Assembly (NCBI GenBank): GCA_016342355.1
Contig: JAEINP010000004.1
Span: forward strand, 1 to 64,000
Length of the DNA: 64,000 nucleotides
Source: Desulfatibacillum sp.
Lineage (GTDB): Bacteria; Desulfobacterota; Desulfobacteria; Desulfobacterales; Desulfatibacillaceae
Reading direction: 5' to 3'
Made by a program: the position numbers and the translations under genes. The notes under the pieces were generated by a model. That model did no database searches, was not told the DNA's origin, and saw only the letters and a list, made by a program, of their open reading frames with translations. Positions 17,607-25,568 of the stretch are shown piece after piece; the first letter of the stretch is position 1; each line of letters starts with the position of its first letter.

Positions 17607-18350
17607 ATGAAAACCGGAGTACTTAAGAAAATTGCCGTTGCAGGGGTGTTGGCAGCTGCGGTCGCAGCATTTTTTATTTTTGACCTCGGCCAATATGTTC
17701 GTCTGGAATATATAAAATCATCCCAAGAGAACTTTGCCGCTCTCTATGCCCAGCACCCCGTGATGGTAATCGGGGCGTACATGCTCATTTATGTCTTGGT
17801 GACAGGCCTCTCCCTGCCAGGGGCGTTGGTACTTACCCTGGCGGGCGGCGCCTTGTTCGGCTTATTGACAGGCGTAATTATTATTTCTTTCGCCAGTACG
17901 ATAGGCGCTACTCTGGCCTGTGCGGTATCCCGGTTTCTTTTGCGGGATTGGGTGCAGGCAAAAATCGGACATCGCCTGGAAAAACTGAACCAGGGCATTC
18001 AGACAGAGGGGTCCTTTTACCTCTTTACCCTGCGGCTGGTTCCCGCCTTTCCCTTTTGGATGATCAACCTTGCCATGGGCCTGACCAAAATGCCCCTGTT
18101 TACTTTTTACTGGGTTTCCCAGGTGGGCATGCTTGCGGGAACCATCGTGTTTGTGAACGCAGGCAAGGAGTTAGGCAAAATAGACTCCCTGTCTGGAATT
18201 TTATCCCCTGGCCTGATTATTTCCTTTCTCATTCTGGGGGTCTTTCCCATCACCGTAAAAAAACTGTTGGAACTCTACCGCAGGCGCTCGGCTGTTCCTA
18301 TTTCGGAACCGGCGCCCCGGGAACAGGTTTCCGGCAAGAAGGAAAAATAG
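17607..18350 (+). CDS. TVP38/TMEM64-family (DedA/VTT-like) membrane protein
   Basis: 247 residues, integral membrane. One N-terminal helix (~8-26) is followed by the SNARE-associated/VTT domain (~50-200), recognised by LPGALVLTLAGGALFG, SRFLLRDWVQ and RLVPAFPFWMINLAMGLTKM. The C-terminal tail is basic. Members of this superfamily include lipid scramblases and transporters, so a role in moving lipid or a small solute is possible; the substrate is not known. It is 19 bases after copA and one base before the flavin reductase gene. The pairing of this membrane protein with a MerA-like flavoprotein recurs in many bacteria, from general knowledge. Confidence 0.85.
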   Translation: MKTGVLKKIAVAGVLAAAVAAFFIFDLGQYVRLEYIKSSQENFAALYAQHPVMVIGAYMLIYVLVTGLSLPGALVLTLAGGALFGLLTGVIIISFASTIGATLACAVSRFLLRDWVQAKIGHRLEKLNQGIQTEGSFYLFTLRLVPAFPFWMINLAMGLTKMPLFTFYWVSQVGMLAGTIVFVNAGKELGKIDSLSGILSPGLIISFLILGVFPITVKKLLELYRRRSAVPISEPAPREQVSGKKEK

Positions 18351-18351
18351 C

Positions 18352-19815
18352 ATGGCTGATTATGACATTGGTATCATCGGGGGCGGGGCAGGCGGGCTGA
18401 CTGTTGCTTCGGGCGCGGCCCAATTTGGCGCCAAAGCCCTTCTTATTGAAAAAGAAGCCCAACTGGGGGGTGATTGCCTCCATTTTGGTTGTGTGCCTTC
18501 CAAAACCCTCATCAAATCGGCCAAAGTTTTTCATTACATGAAAACCGCCCAGGCTTTCGGCCTGCCCGGGGTGGATCTCCCACCGGTGAATTTTTCCCAA
18601 ATCGCAGCGCGGATTGCGGGGGTCATTGCCGCCATACAAAAGCACGACTCTGAAGAGCGTTTTTGCTCCCTGGGGGCCAAGGTCCTGTTCGGGGAGCCTG
18701 TGTTTACCGATGAGCACACCGTGGACCTGGACGGAAAAAAAATTACGGCGGATAATTGGGTGATCGCCACCGGATCGTCTACCATGGTCCCGCCCATTCC
18801 CGGGTTGTTGGAGTGCCCTCACCTGACCAACCGGGATATTTTCTCTCTGGATGCCCTGCCCGAATCCATGATTGTCCTGGGTGGCGGCCCCATTGGCATA
18901 GAAATGAGCCAGGCTTTCGCCCGTTTGGGTTGCCAGGTGACCGTGGTGGAGCGCAACACCCAGATTTTGGGTCCCGAAGACGCAGACATGGCAGCCATTG
19001 TCCAAAATGTATTGGAGCAAGAAGGCCTAACCTTTCGTATGGGCTGTTCAGCGGAAGAGGTCAAGGACTTGGGGAACCAGCGCCAATTGACCATCCGCAC
19101 TCCCGAAGGCAAAACAGAAACCCTGGTCGCCCGGGAAATCCTGGTGGCCCTGGGCCGAAAAGCCAATGTGGAGGGACTAAACCTGGACGCCCTGTCCATC
19201 AAGCATTCTTCCCGGGGCATACCCGTGGACAAACGATGCCGCACCAAACACAAGCATATTTACGCGGTGGGCGACTGCAACGTGGGCCTGCAATTCACCC
19301 ACGTGGCCGGATACGAAGGAGGCATCGCCCTGTCCAACGCCATCCTTCACCTGCCCAGAAAAGCCGATTACACCTGGACGCCCTGGTGCACCTATACAGA
19401 TCCGGAAATCGGCTCCGTGGGCATGAATGAAAAACGAGCCAAGGCGGCCGGAATCGAAACCAAAATTTTTATCGAGGAATTTTCCGACAATGATCGGGCC
19501 TTGGCCGAAGGCCAACCCATAGGCCAAATCAAACTGGTGTTGGATGAAAAGGAAAAACCCCTTGGCGTGCAGGTGGTGGGGCCGGATGCGGGCAACATTA
19601 TCAACCAATGGGTTGGGATATTGAACGGCAAGGTTAAGCTGTCCACTGTAGCCGGGGCCATTCATCCCTATCCCACCCTGGCTGAAATCAGCAAAAGGGT
19701 GGCTGGCGATATCTACGCGCCCAAGCTCTATTCGGAAAAGGTGAAAAAAACCCTGAAATTTTTCTTCAACCTCAAAGGTCGGGCCTGTTCCCTGGAAGCC
19801 TCGGATGATTGCTGA
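18352..19815 (+). CDS. MerA/lipoamide-dehydrogenase-like FAD disulfide oxidoreductase
   Basis: 487 residues. N-terminal FAD fold IIGGGAGGL (8-16), redox-active disulfide GGDCLHFGCVPSK (Cys42, Cys47), a second dinucleotide fold IVLGGGPIGIEMS and the dimerisation domain. At the point where lipoamide dehydrogenase has HAHPTLSE with its catalytic His, this protein reads HPYPTLAE: the His is a Tyr, as in mercuric reductase. There is no N-terminal HMA domain. Two cysteines close the chain (Cys479 and the final residue Cys487), loosely recalling the C-terminal Cys pair of MerA but eight residues apart. The family is annotated variously; metal-ion or disulfide reduction is more likely than dihydrolipoamide oxidation. 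It directly abuts the next gene with no gap. Confidence 0.85.
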   Translation: MADYDIGIIGGGAGGLTVASGAAQFGAKALLIEKEAQLGGDCLHFGCVPSKTLIKSAKVFHYMKTAQAFGLPGVDLPPVNFSQIAARIAGVIAAIQKHDSEERFCSLGAKVLFGEPVFTDEHTVDLDGKKITADNWVIATGSSTMVPPIPGLLECPHLTNRDIFSLDALPESMIVLGGGPIGIEMSQAFARLGCQVTVVERNTQILGPEDADMAAIVQNVLEQEGLTFRMGCSAEEVKDLGNQRQLTIRTPEGKTETLVAREILVALGRKANVEGLNLDALSIKHSSRGIPVDKRCRTKHKHIYAVGDCNVGLQFTHVAGYEGGIALSNAILHLPRKADYTWTPWCTYTDPEIGSVGMNEKRAKAAGIETKIFIEEFSDNDRALAEGQPIGQIKLVLDEKEKPLGVQVVGPDAGNIINQWVGILNGKVKLSTVAGAIHPYPTLAEISKRVAGDIYAPKLYSEKVKKTLKFFFNLKGRACSLEASDDC

Positions 19816-20517
19816 ATGGAGTTGAACACCGCCCTGATTTTTTTCATGCGCTACCCATCGCCCGGAAAGGTCAAAACCCGGCTGGCCGCAGGGATAGGGG
19901 ATCATGCGGCCTGCGAACTGTATTCCTGCTTTATCCGGGATATACTGCAGACCACGGATAGCACAGGCCTGGACGTTCATATTTTCGCTTGGCCGGCCCA
20001 TGAATTGGACCATGTGAAAAACTGGCTGAAAAAAGAGTATTTGCTTTTTCCCCAAAATGGCTCTGATTTGGGCGAGAAAATGAAAAACGCCTTTGAACAG
20101 GTATTCGAGCTTGGGTATTCCAAGGCATTGCTCACGGGCAGCGATATCCCGGACCTGCCTGCGCAAGTAATCCTTGAAGCAGAGCAATGCCTGGATACTC
20201 ATGATTGCGTGTTAGGGCCATCCAGGGACGGCGGATATTATCTCGTAGGATTCAACAAAAAGAGGTTTTGCCCGGCTATTTTTTCAGGCCCCCAATGGGG
20301 AACCCATCAGGTGTTGGAGCAGACCCGGGCTATTCTGAAAAACAATCGGATAGCCACCGCCCTGGCGACCCCGTGGCGGGATGTGGATGAAGTGGATGAT
20401 TTAAAGGCGCTGCACGCCCGGCTGACAGACAATATCACCCGGGCGGAGGCCACCCGGGCCTGCCTGGAAAACTTGCAGGTCCAACGTCCGAATTTTTTTA
20501 CCCGGGACCAATCGTGA
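19816..20517 (+). CDS. DUF2064 / TIGR04282-type glycosyltransferase-like protein
   Basis: 233 residues with the nucleotidyl/glycosyltransferase A fold of the family named for arsenosugar biosynthesis: N-terminal FMRYPSPGKVKTRLA, LLTGSDIPDLP, LGPSRDGGYYLVGF and a WRDVDEVDDLKAL tail. It starts immediately after the preceding stop codon and its stop overlaps the GTG start of the next gene. No ArsM methyltransferase or radical SAM arsenosugar enzyme is nearby, so arsenosugar synthesis itself is not supported; the pair may glycosylate another acceptor. Confidence 0.85.
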   Translation: MELNTALIFFMRYPSPGKVKTRLAAGIGDHAACELYSCFIRDILQTTDSTGLDVHIFAWPAHELDHVKNWLKKEYLLFPQNGSDLGEKMKNAFEQVFELGYSKALLTGSDIPDLPAQVILEAEQCLDTHDCVLGPSRDGGYYLVGFNKKRFCPAIFSGPQWGTHQVLEQTRAILKNNRIATALATPWRDVDEVDDLKALHARLTDNITRAEATRACLENLQVQRPNFFTRDQS

Positions 20518-21188
20518 AGATTTCTGTTATCGTTCCCTGTCTCAACGAAGAAGCCGCCATAGAGGCGGCCCTGGCATCCTGCCGCCCGGGCGCGCATGAA
20601 ATCATTGTTGTGGATGGGGGAAGCCGGGATCAGACCATCGTCCGGGCCAGCGGCCATGCCGACATGGTCCTAAGCACCCGGCCTGGCCGGGGCTGCCAGC
20701 AGGCCTTGGGCGCCAAACACGCCACGGGTGACGTGCTTCTGTTTCTTCATGCCGACACCCTTTTACCTCCGGGGTACAATAAGACTATTCAATCTCTGCT
20801 GAAAAAAACAGACGTGGCTTTCGGGGCATTTTCCTTGGGTGCGGACCTGCCGGGGCGGGCCATGGCCCTTATCTGTTTTGGCGCCAACCTAAGGACCAGG
20901 GTGTTGGGAATGCCTTACGGGGATCAGGCGATTTTCGTCAAAGCGGACGACTACTGGCAGGCTGGGGGCTTTGGAGCCATGCCCATTATGGAAGACGTGG
21001 ATCTGGTAAAAAAACTATCCAAGGTGGGAAAATTCAAAATGGCCAGGGCATCGGTGAAATCCTCAGCCCGGAGGTGGCGACAGGATGGGCTTCTGCGCCG
21101 CACCCTCGGCAATTATTCCCTCATACTCCGACACCTTGCAGGAGCCACGCCGGAAGATCTTTTTCAGCATTACAAAAACACGCGGTAA
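20514..21188 (+). CDS. family 2 glycosyltransferase, TIGR04283-type
   Basis: 224 residues of a GT-A family 2 enzyme: ISVIVPCLNEE at the N-terminus, VVDGGSRDQT (nucleotide-sugar site), LFLHADTLLPPG with the DxD-like HAD position, and a C-terminal MPIMEDVDLVKKL typical of the TIGR04283 branch. The GTG start overlaps the upstream stop (GTGA), so it is translationally coupled. It is last in the run beginning at copZ. It is normally found beside the DUF2064 protein, which suggests that the two act on the same molecule. Confidence 0.85.
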   Translation: MKISVIVPCLNEEAAIEAALASCRPGAHEIIVVDGGSRDQTIVRASGHADMVLSTRPGRGCQQALGAKHATGDVLLFLHADTLLPPGYNKTIQSLLKKTDVAFGAFSLGADLPGRAMALICFGANLRTRVLGMPYGDQAIFVKADDYWQAGGFGAMPIMEDVDLVKKLSKVGKFKMARASVKSSARRWRQDGLLRRTLGNYSLILRHLAGATPEDLFQHYKNTR

Positions 21189-21253
21189 CAGAAGGACGGA
21201 GTGGACATCCTGGCCCCTCTCCCCGCTTTTCCAATTTGCCAAAAACGCAACAT

Positions 21254-21286
21254 AAAAAAAGCGGGAGGGAATGGCTCCCTCCCGCT
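21254..21286 (-). terminator. rho-independent terminator of the acyl-CoA synthetase gene
   Basis: Perfect 11-bp stem AGCGGGAGGGA (21260-21270) / TCCCTCCCGCT (21276-21286), loop ATGGC, followed on the minus strand by seven Ts (21260-21254). It lies 17 bases past the stop of the minus-strand gene and may also stop the converging plus-strand operon. Confidence 0.8.
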
Positions 21287-21303
21287 GATTGATAGTGAGT
21301 ACA

Positions 21304-22971
21304 CTATACGCGCAGGGCTTTTTTGTTGACTTTGCCCACGCTGGTCAGGGGAATGGCGTCCACAAATTCATAGAGCTTGGGCACCTTGTAGGGCGCCAGC
21401 TTTTCCTTGGCCCAGGCGCTGATTTCCTCTTGAATTTTCTCATTGGGCGTGTCTGCGTACGCCGCGCTTTTCTGGATGAACAGCTTGACGATTTCACTGT
21501 CAGGCCTTTCAGGATTATGGACTCCCACCAGGGCGCACATTTCAATGGCCGGGTGTTTGTACAGCTTATCTTCCACTTCCGAGGAAAAAACCTTGTACCC
21601 GCCCACGATGATCATGTCCTTGGCCCGATCCACCACGTACACAAAGCCGTCGTCGTCCATTTTACCCACGTCGCCGGTATGCATCCAAATGTCCCCTTCG
21701 TGTTCGCGCAGGGCGTTGGCTGTTTCGCCGGGCTTGTTCAGGTACCCCTTCATGACCTGGGGACCGCTACAAATAAGTTCGCCTTCCTGGCCCATGGGGA
21801 CTTCGGTCCAGCCGTCGGCAAGGTCCACAACCCGGAACTTGGTGTTGGGCAGAGGCAGGCCCACGGAACCGATTTTCGCCTGGTTTATGGCTGGATTGAC
21901 TGTGATGAGGGGGCTGGTTTCGGTCATGCCCCAGACTTCCACCATCTTGTTGGCGCCCACCACGCTTTCCAGGTCATTGGCGGCGTCCACGGGAAACGGA
22001 GCTGCGCCGGACATGCAGTAGCGAACATTGGAGAAATCCAACTTCCGGAATTTCTCGTTGGCCAGGAGCATGAGGAACAGAGAAGGCACATTGATAAGGA
22101 AGGTGGGACGGTATTTGTCCAGTTCTCCCACAATATGCTCCACGTTCCTGGGGTCCGGGATCAAACACTGGGTGGCCGCATAGGCCATGCCGCAAGTGCA
22201 TACAAAAAGGCCGGCTTGGTGAAACATGGGAAAGCCCGATAGCCAGACTTCCTTGCCATGCTCCATGCCCAGCCATTTTTCAAACTGATACACATTGCTC
22301 ACCATGTTGCTGTGAGTCAGAACCGCGCCCTTGGGAGGCCCGGTAGTCCCTCCGGTATATTGGAGATAACAGGGGTCTGAAAGGTCTGTTTTGACTTCAG
22401 GAGGATTGTCCTGCGCCTCCAGCACAAACCCATAAAAACTGACGACGGTTTTTCCGTCAATGGGCTGACCTTGAGGGTATTCCGTGGTGCTGGGCAGGGG
22501 GTCGAACACTCCAGTCACCAACACGGTTTCCACCTTGGGCACCTGATCCGCCACGGGCAGGAATTTGGCAGTAAACAGGAGATCCAGCATGAGCACGACC
22601 TTGGCGCCGCAATCATTCAATTGGTATGCTATTTCATCAGGCATGAGCAAGGGGGCCAAGCCGGATACCGCGCACCCTGCCCGCAACGCTCCCACGATGC
22701 ATATGAGGTATTGGGGAGTGTTAGGCATACACACAGCCACCACATCGCCTTTTCCGTATCCTTTCGCTGCAAGGGCCGTTGCAAAACGCCCGGATTTTTC
22801 CAGCAGTTCCGCGTAGCTCAGTGTGGAACCCAAATAATTGGCAGCTATTCTATCCGGGAAATCTTTGCACGACTGCACCAGGTAGTCCTTCAAAGAAATG
22901 TCAGGGATGTCAAGATTTTCTGGAATTCCGGGATCGTAGGATTTTAGCCATTGTTTTGAATCGTAAATCAT
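21304..22971 (-). CDS. long-chain fatty-acid-type acyl-CoA synthetase
   Basis: 555-residue ANL-family ligase resembling long-chain acyl-CoA synthetases (FadD-like). Visible: phosphate loop LQYTGGTTGPPKGAVLTHSN, the FHQAGLFV region, VWGMTETSP, IWMHTGDVG, VVDRAKDMIIVGGYKVFSSEVED and, at the end, IPLTSVGKVNKK with the catalytic Lys. The frame opens 52 codons further upstream, but GGAGG before the ATG of MIYDSKQW and the family length set the start there. It has its own strong promoter about 210 bases upstream with a hairpin in the leader. It sits next to a hotdog thioesterase, an enzyme that undoes the same chemistry. Confidence 0.9.
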   Translation of the reverse strand: MIYDSKQWLKSYDPGIPENLDIPDISLKDYLVQSCKDFPDRIAANYLGSTLSYAELLEKSGRFATALAAKGYGKGDVVAVCMPNTPQYLICIVGALRAGCAVSGLAPLLMPDEIAYQLNDCGAKVVLMLDLLFTAKFLPVADQVPKVETVLVTGVFDPLPSTTEYPQGQPIDGKTVVSFYGFVLEAQDNPPEVKTDLSDPCYLQYTGGTTGPPKGAVLTHSNMVSNVYQFEKWLGMEHGKEVWLSGFPMFHQAGLFVCTCGMAYAATQCLIPDPRNVEHIVGELDKYRPTFLINVPSLFLMLLANEKFRKLDFSNVRYCMSGAAPFPVDAANDLESVVGANKMVEVWGMTETSPLITVNPAINQAKIGSVGLPLPNTKFRVVDLADGWTEVPMGQEGELICSGPQVMKGYLNKPGETANALREHEGDIWMHTGDVGKMDDDGFVYVVDRAKDMIIVGGYKVFSSEVEDKLYKHPAIEMCALVGVHNPERPDSEIVKLFIQKSAAYADTPNEKIQEEISAWAKEKLAPYKVPKLYEFVDAIPLTSVGKVNKKALRV

Positions 22972-23087
22972 GCTGCGGCCTCCCTTTCTTTGGCGTCTGA
23001 GGATTTGGGTGAAGTTTTTTGAAAAACGGCTGGATGGGCCCCGCGCTTCCCCCTCCGTGGTTGGGGCTTTTAGATGGTTCGGTAAAT

Positions 23088-23121
23088 ACAGTGGTCGGCA
23101 AATGCGACTCCCGACCACTGT
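23088..23121 (-). promoter_or_regulatory. leader hairpin before the acyl-CoA synthetase gene
   Basis: Perfect 11-bp stem ACAGTGGTCGG (23088-23098) / CCGACCACTGT (23111-23121) with a 12-nt loop, inside the ~210-nt leader between the promoter and the start codon. No T run follows, so it is not a standard terminator; it could be an operator (a long DNA inverted repeat) or an RNA control element. Confidence 0.5.
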
Positions 23122-23189
23122 TATCAAGACTGGAAAGAAAGATGCTGAAAAATTTGGAATTGAATGCCCGTTGGAGTTTTCTTCCGATT

Positions 23190-23218
23190 ATTATAGAATG
23201 GGGACTTCCTTGGGTCAA
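23190..23218 (-). promoter_or_regulatory. sigma70 promoter of the acyl-CoA synthetase gene
   Basis: On the minus strand TTGACC (23218-23213), a 17-base spacer and a perfect TATAAT (23195-23190). Predicted transcription start near 23183, giving a leader of about 210 nt. Confidence 0.7.
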
Positions 23219-23252
23219 ACTTAAAAAAGCATAAAACGTGGCTGTCCGCTTT

Positions 23253-23699
23253 CTATTTACTAAGGCGTAACTGGTACAATCCCTTGCTCAGGGCTACCAC
23301 TTGGCCGGATTCATCCTTGAGTTCCCCCTCAAGAATAAAATCGCTTTTGCCTTTGGATGTGGCTTCATCTTCTATTCGGGTTATTTCCTCCGGGGATAGC
23401 GAGAATTCCACATAAGCATCCGTGGTGACCGGCTTGCGGTAGGAAATGTTCATCTCTTTGATAATGGGAAAAAATTTGCTTAAGTCAAAGCTGGACCAAC
23501 AAATGGCGCCGCCGGGAATTTCAGCCAGGGTGAACAGGGCGCCGGCATACATGGTGCCGATATGATTCTCATTCCCCTTGATGGGGCAGGAAAGTTTGAC
23601 ATACCCTTTGTCCAGCTTTAAAAGTTTAAGTCCGGTCCGCTTGACAAAGGGTATGCCCTCTTCGATGATCTTGATCATGTTGTCATTTAGTTCGCTCAT
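23253..23699 (-). CDS. hotdog-fold thioesterase-like protein (DUF4442/PaaI-like)
   Basis: 148 residues of a hotdog domain: the long central helix HIGTMYAGALFTLAEIPGGA, a beta strand run NISYRKPVTTDAYVEFSL, and a closing SDFILEGELKDESGQVVALSKGLYQLR. Such proteins cleave acyl-CoA thioesters; the closest patterns I recognise are DUF4442/PaaI-type. An acidic residue (Glu in TLAEIPGG) sits at the usual active-site helix. An AAGGAG ribosome site fixes the start. A consensus sigma54 promoter lies 68 bases upstream, and the divergent neighbour encodes a sigma54 activator, so expression is probably switched on by that regulator. Confidence 0.8.
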   Translation of the reverse strand: MSELNDNMIKIIEEGIPFVKRTGLKLLKLDKGYVKLSCPIKGNENHIGTMYAGALFTLAEIPGGAICWSSFDLSKFFPIIKEMNISYRKPVTTDAYVEFSLSPEEITRIEDEATSKGKSDFILEGELKDESGQVVALSKGLYQLRLSK

Positions 23700-23766
23700 T
23701 TTTTCTCCTTAATTGCGACTGTTTCCGGGAAAGACAAGGCCTTGGAACACTCCCGGGTTGTGATTA

Positions 23767-23782
23767 AGCAAGGGCTGTGCCA
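23767..23782 (-). promoter_or_regulatory. sigma54 (RpoN) promoter of the thioesterase gene
   Basis: The minus strand reads TGGCACAGCCCTTGCT: GG and GC separated by exactly 10 bases, matching the sigma54 consensus TGGCAC-N5-TTGCW at every defined position. It is 68 bases before the thioesterase start codon and about 165 bases from the divergent activator gene. Confidence 0.8.
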
Positions 23783-23824
23783 ACAGGACGATATAGCTTA
23801 TTACTTTATATATTCAAATAGTTG

Positions 23825-23845
23825 ATCAATGGATATCAAATGGAT
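23825..23845. promoter_or_regulatory. tandem repeat, possible activator binding site
   Basis: Two adjacent direct repeats, ATCAATGGAT (23825-23834) and ATCAAATGGAT (23835-23845), about 45-60 bases upstream of the sigma54 -24 element and between the divergent genes. Position fits an enhancer-like site for the sigma54 activator; this is inference. Confidence 0.35.
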
Positions 23846-23948
23846 TGCCTGACATGACGGTCTATTCTACCAAATAAGTTGTAAATGTCTACCTTATATG
23901 TTAGAAAAATGAACAACTAAGAAATATGGTGGAATCCTGGAGGAACCC

Positions 23949-25538
23949 GTGCATACCGACCCCAACGAATTTTTTAAAAACGCCACATTAAAAATCTGCT
24001 CCAGCCTGGAAATCGAAAAAGCCCTGTGGCACTGCCTCCTCTACGTACGGGAGCATATACCCACCTCCCAGATGAGTCTGCACCTTTACGACCCGGTTAC
24101 GGGAATCGCCGAAACCGTGGCCAACGCCACCTCGGACAAGTACCAGCGGCTTTCCCTCAAAACCCCTTTGTCTGAAAAAGGCCGCCGCCAAGTGGAGGAC
24201 CAACGCTCCCTGCGCTTGCGGAGGGTTCTCAATGCCAAGGACGATGCAGTGGCTGAAGAGGTGGGCAGGCATTTGGGGGGGAATGCAGTATCGGCCCTCA
24301 TCATGGACCTGGTGATCGAGGGACGCTTCATGGGCGTACTCACCCTCCATGGAGAGCATGGCAAACCATACACCGAAGAGCATGAACATTTGCTCCGCTT
24401 GCTGAATGAGCCCTTTGCCATTGCCCTGAGCAACAGCATCCGGTTCCGGGAACTGCAAAAATACAGGGACCTCCTGGTTGATGACAACCGATACCTCCAG
24501 GGAGAACTCCAAAGGGTTTCCGGAGAGGAGGTGGTGGGGGCCGATTACGGTCTCCGGGGAGTCATGGACATGGTACGCCAAGTTGCCCCCCTGGACAGCC
24601 CGGTTCTCCTTTTGGGTGAAACCGGCGTGGGTAAGGAATTGATCGCCAATACGGTCCATAACACCTCCCCCAGGCGAAACGGGCCATTGATCAAGGTCAA
24701 CTGCGGCGCCATACCCAATACACTCCTGGACAGCGAGTTATTCGGCCACGAAAAGGGGGCGTTTACCGGCGCCAGCACCATGAAACGGGGCCGCTTTGAG
24801 CGCGCTCACCACGGAACCATTTTCCTGGACGAAGTGGCGGAACTTTCTCCCGAAGCCCAGGTGCGCCTGCTAAGGGTTCTCCAGGAAAAGGAAATCGAAC
24901 GGGTAGGCGCCACAGAAACCACCCATGTGGACATCCGGGTGATAGCAGCCACTCATCGAAATCTGGAAGGTCTGGTGTCCATGGGCCGATTCCGTCAGGA
25001 TCTCCTGTTTCGTCTTAAGGTCTTTCCCATTGTCATCCCCCCTTTGAGGGACCGAAAAGGCGATATACCCCCTATGATCCAGCATTTTATCCGTAAAAAA
25101 GGCCTGGATATGAAACTGGGGACCATCCCCCCTTTGGCTCCTGGCGCCATGAGCAAACTCATGCACTACTCCTGGCCAGGGAATGTGCGGGAACTGGAAA
25201 ACGCCGTGGAGCGCGCCCTTATCCTCAGCAGCGGCAAACATCCGGTTTTTCAGCATTACGACTGGGTGGAGGGCGCGGACCAGAACACCAGGAAAGAAAA
25301 ATCCCTCAGCCTGCCCTCCATGGATCAGGCCATGGCCGACCTCATGCGAAATGCCCTATCCCTGGCAAATGGCCGGGTGGAGGGCAAAGGCGGCGCAGCG
25401 GAAATTCTGGGTGTCCAGCCCATGACCCTCCGCAATCGCATGAAAAAATTAGGCGTCCCCTTTGGAAAAAAAGCCAAAAAAATGTATCAGGGCAAAATGC
25501 CTGCAGTTTTTCCCAATTGGCCAAAAATTCCTGGATAA
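23949..25538 (+). CDS. GAF-domain sigma54-dependent transcriptional activator
   Basis: 529-residue enhancer-binding protein. Residues ~15-165 form a GAF sensory domain, ~190-430 the AAA+ ATPase and ~460-505 a Fis-type HTH. Key motifs: Walker A GETGVGKE (223-230), the sigma54-contact loop GAFTGA (270-275), Walker B IFLDEVAE (291-298), the arginine region FRQDLLFRL and WPGNVRELENAV (409-420). There is no phosphoacceptor receiver domain, so activity is probably set by a small molecule bound to the GAF domain. GTG start with a TGGAGGA ribosome site. It is divergent from a thioesterase gene with a perfect sigma54 promoter, its likely target. The ~25 residues after the HTH are basic and of unknown use. 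Confidence 0.92.
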   Translation: MHTDPNEFFKNATLKICSSLEIEKALWHCLLYVREHIPTSQMSLHLYDPVTGIAETVANATSDKYQRLSLKTPLSEKGRRQVEDQRSLRLRRVLNAKDDAVAEEVGRHLGGNAVSALIMDLVIEGRFMGVLTLHGEHGKPYTEEHEHLLRLLNEPFAIALSNSIRFRELQKYRDLLVDDNRYLQGELQRVSGEEVVGADYGLRGVMDMVRQVAPLDSPVLLLGETGVGKELIANTVHNTSPRRNGPLIKVNCGAIPNTLLDSELFGHEKGAFTGASTMKRGRFERAHHGTIFLDEVAELSPEAQVRLLRVLQEKEIERVGATETTHVDIRVIAATHRNLEGLVSMGRFRQDLLFRLKVFPIVIPPLRDRKGDIPPMIQHFIRKKGLDMKLGTIPPLAPGAMSKLMHYSWPGNVRELENAVERALILSSGKHPVFQHYDWVEGADQNTRKEKSLSLPSMDQAMADLMRNALSLANGRVEGKGGAAEILGVQPMTLRNRMKKLGVPFGKKAKKMYQGKMPAVFPNWPKIPG

Positions 25539-25563
25539 AAAGGAAGGCAAGGCCTTTTTATCC
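25533..25563. terminator. bidirectional terminator between convergent genes
   Basis: Perfect 11-bp inverted repeat GGATAAAAAGG (25533-25543) / CCTTTTTATCC (25553-25563) with a 9-nt loop. It includes the stop codon of the activator gene and ends 5 bases before the stop of the ferredoxin gene; A/T runs lie within the arms on both strands. Confidence 0.65.
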
Positions 25564-25568
25564 ACTAA

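Noticed and set aside
19816-21188. arsenosugar biosynthesis operon
   Set aside because: Only the two glycosyltransferase-like genes named after it are present; the methyltransferase and the radical SAM enzyme are missing, so the pathway is not claimed.
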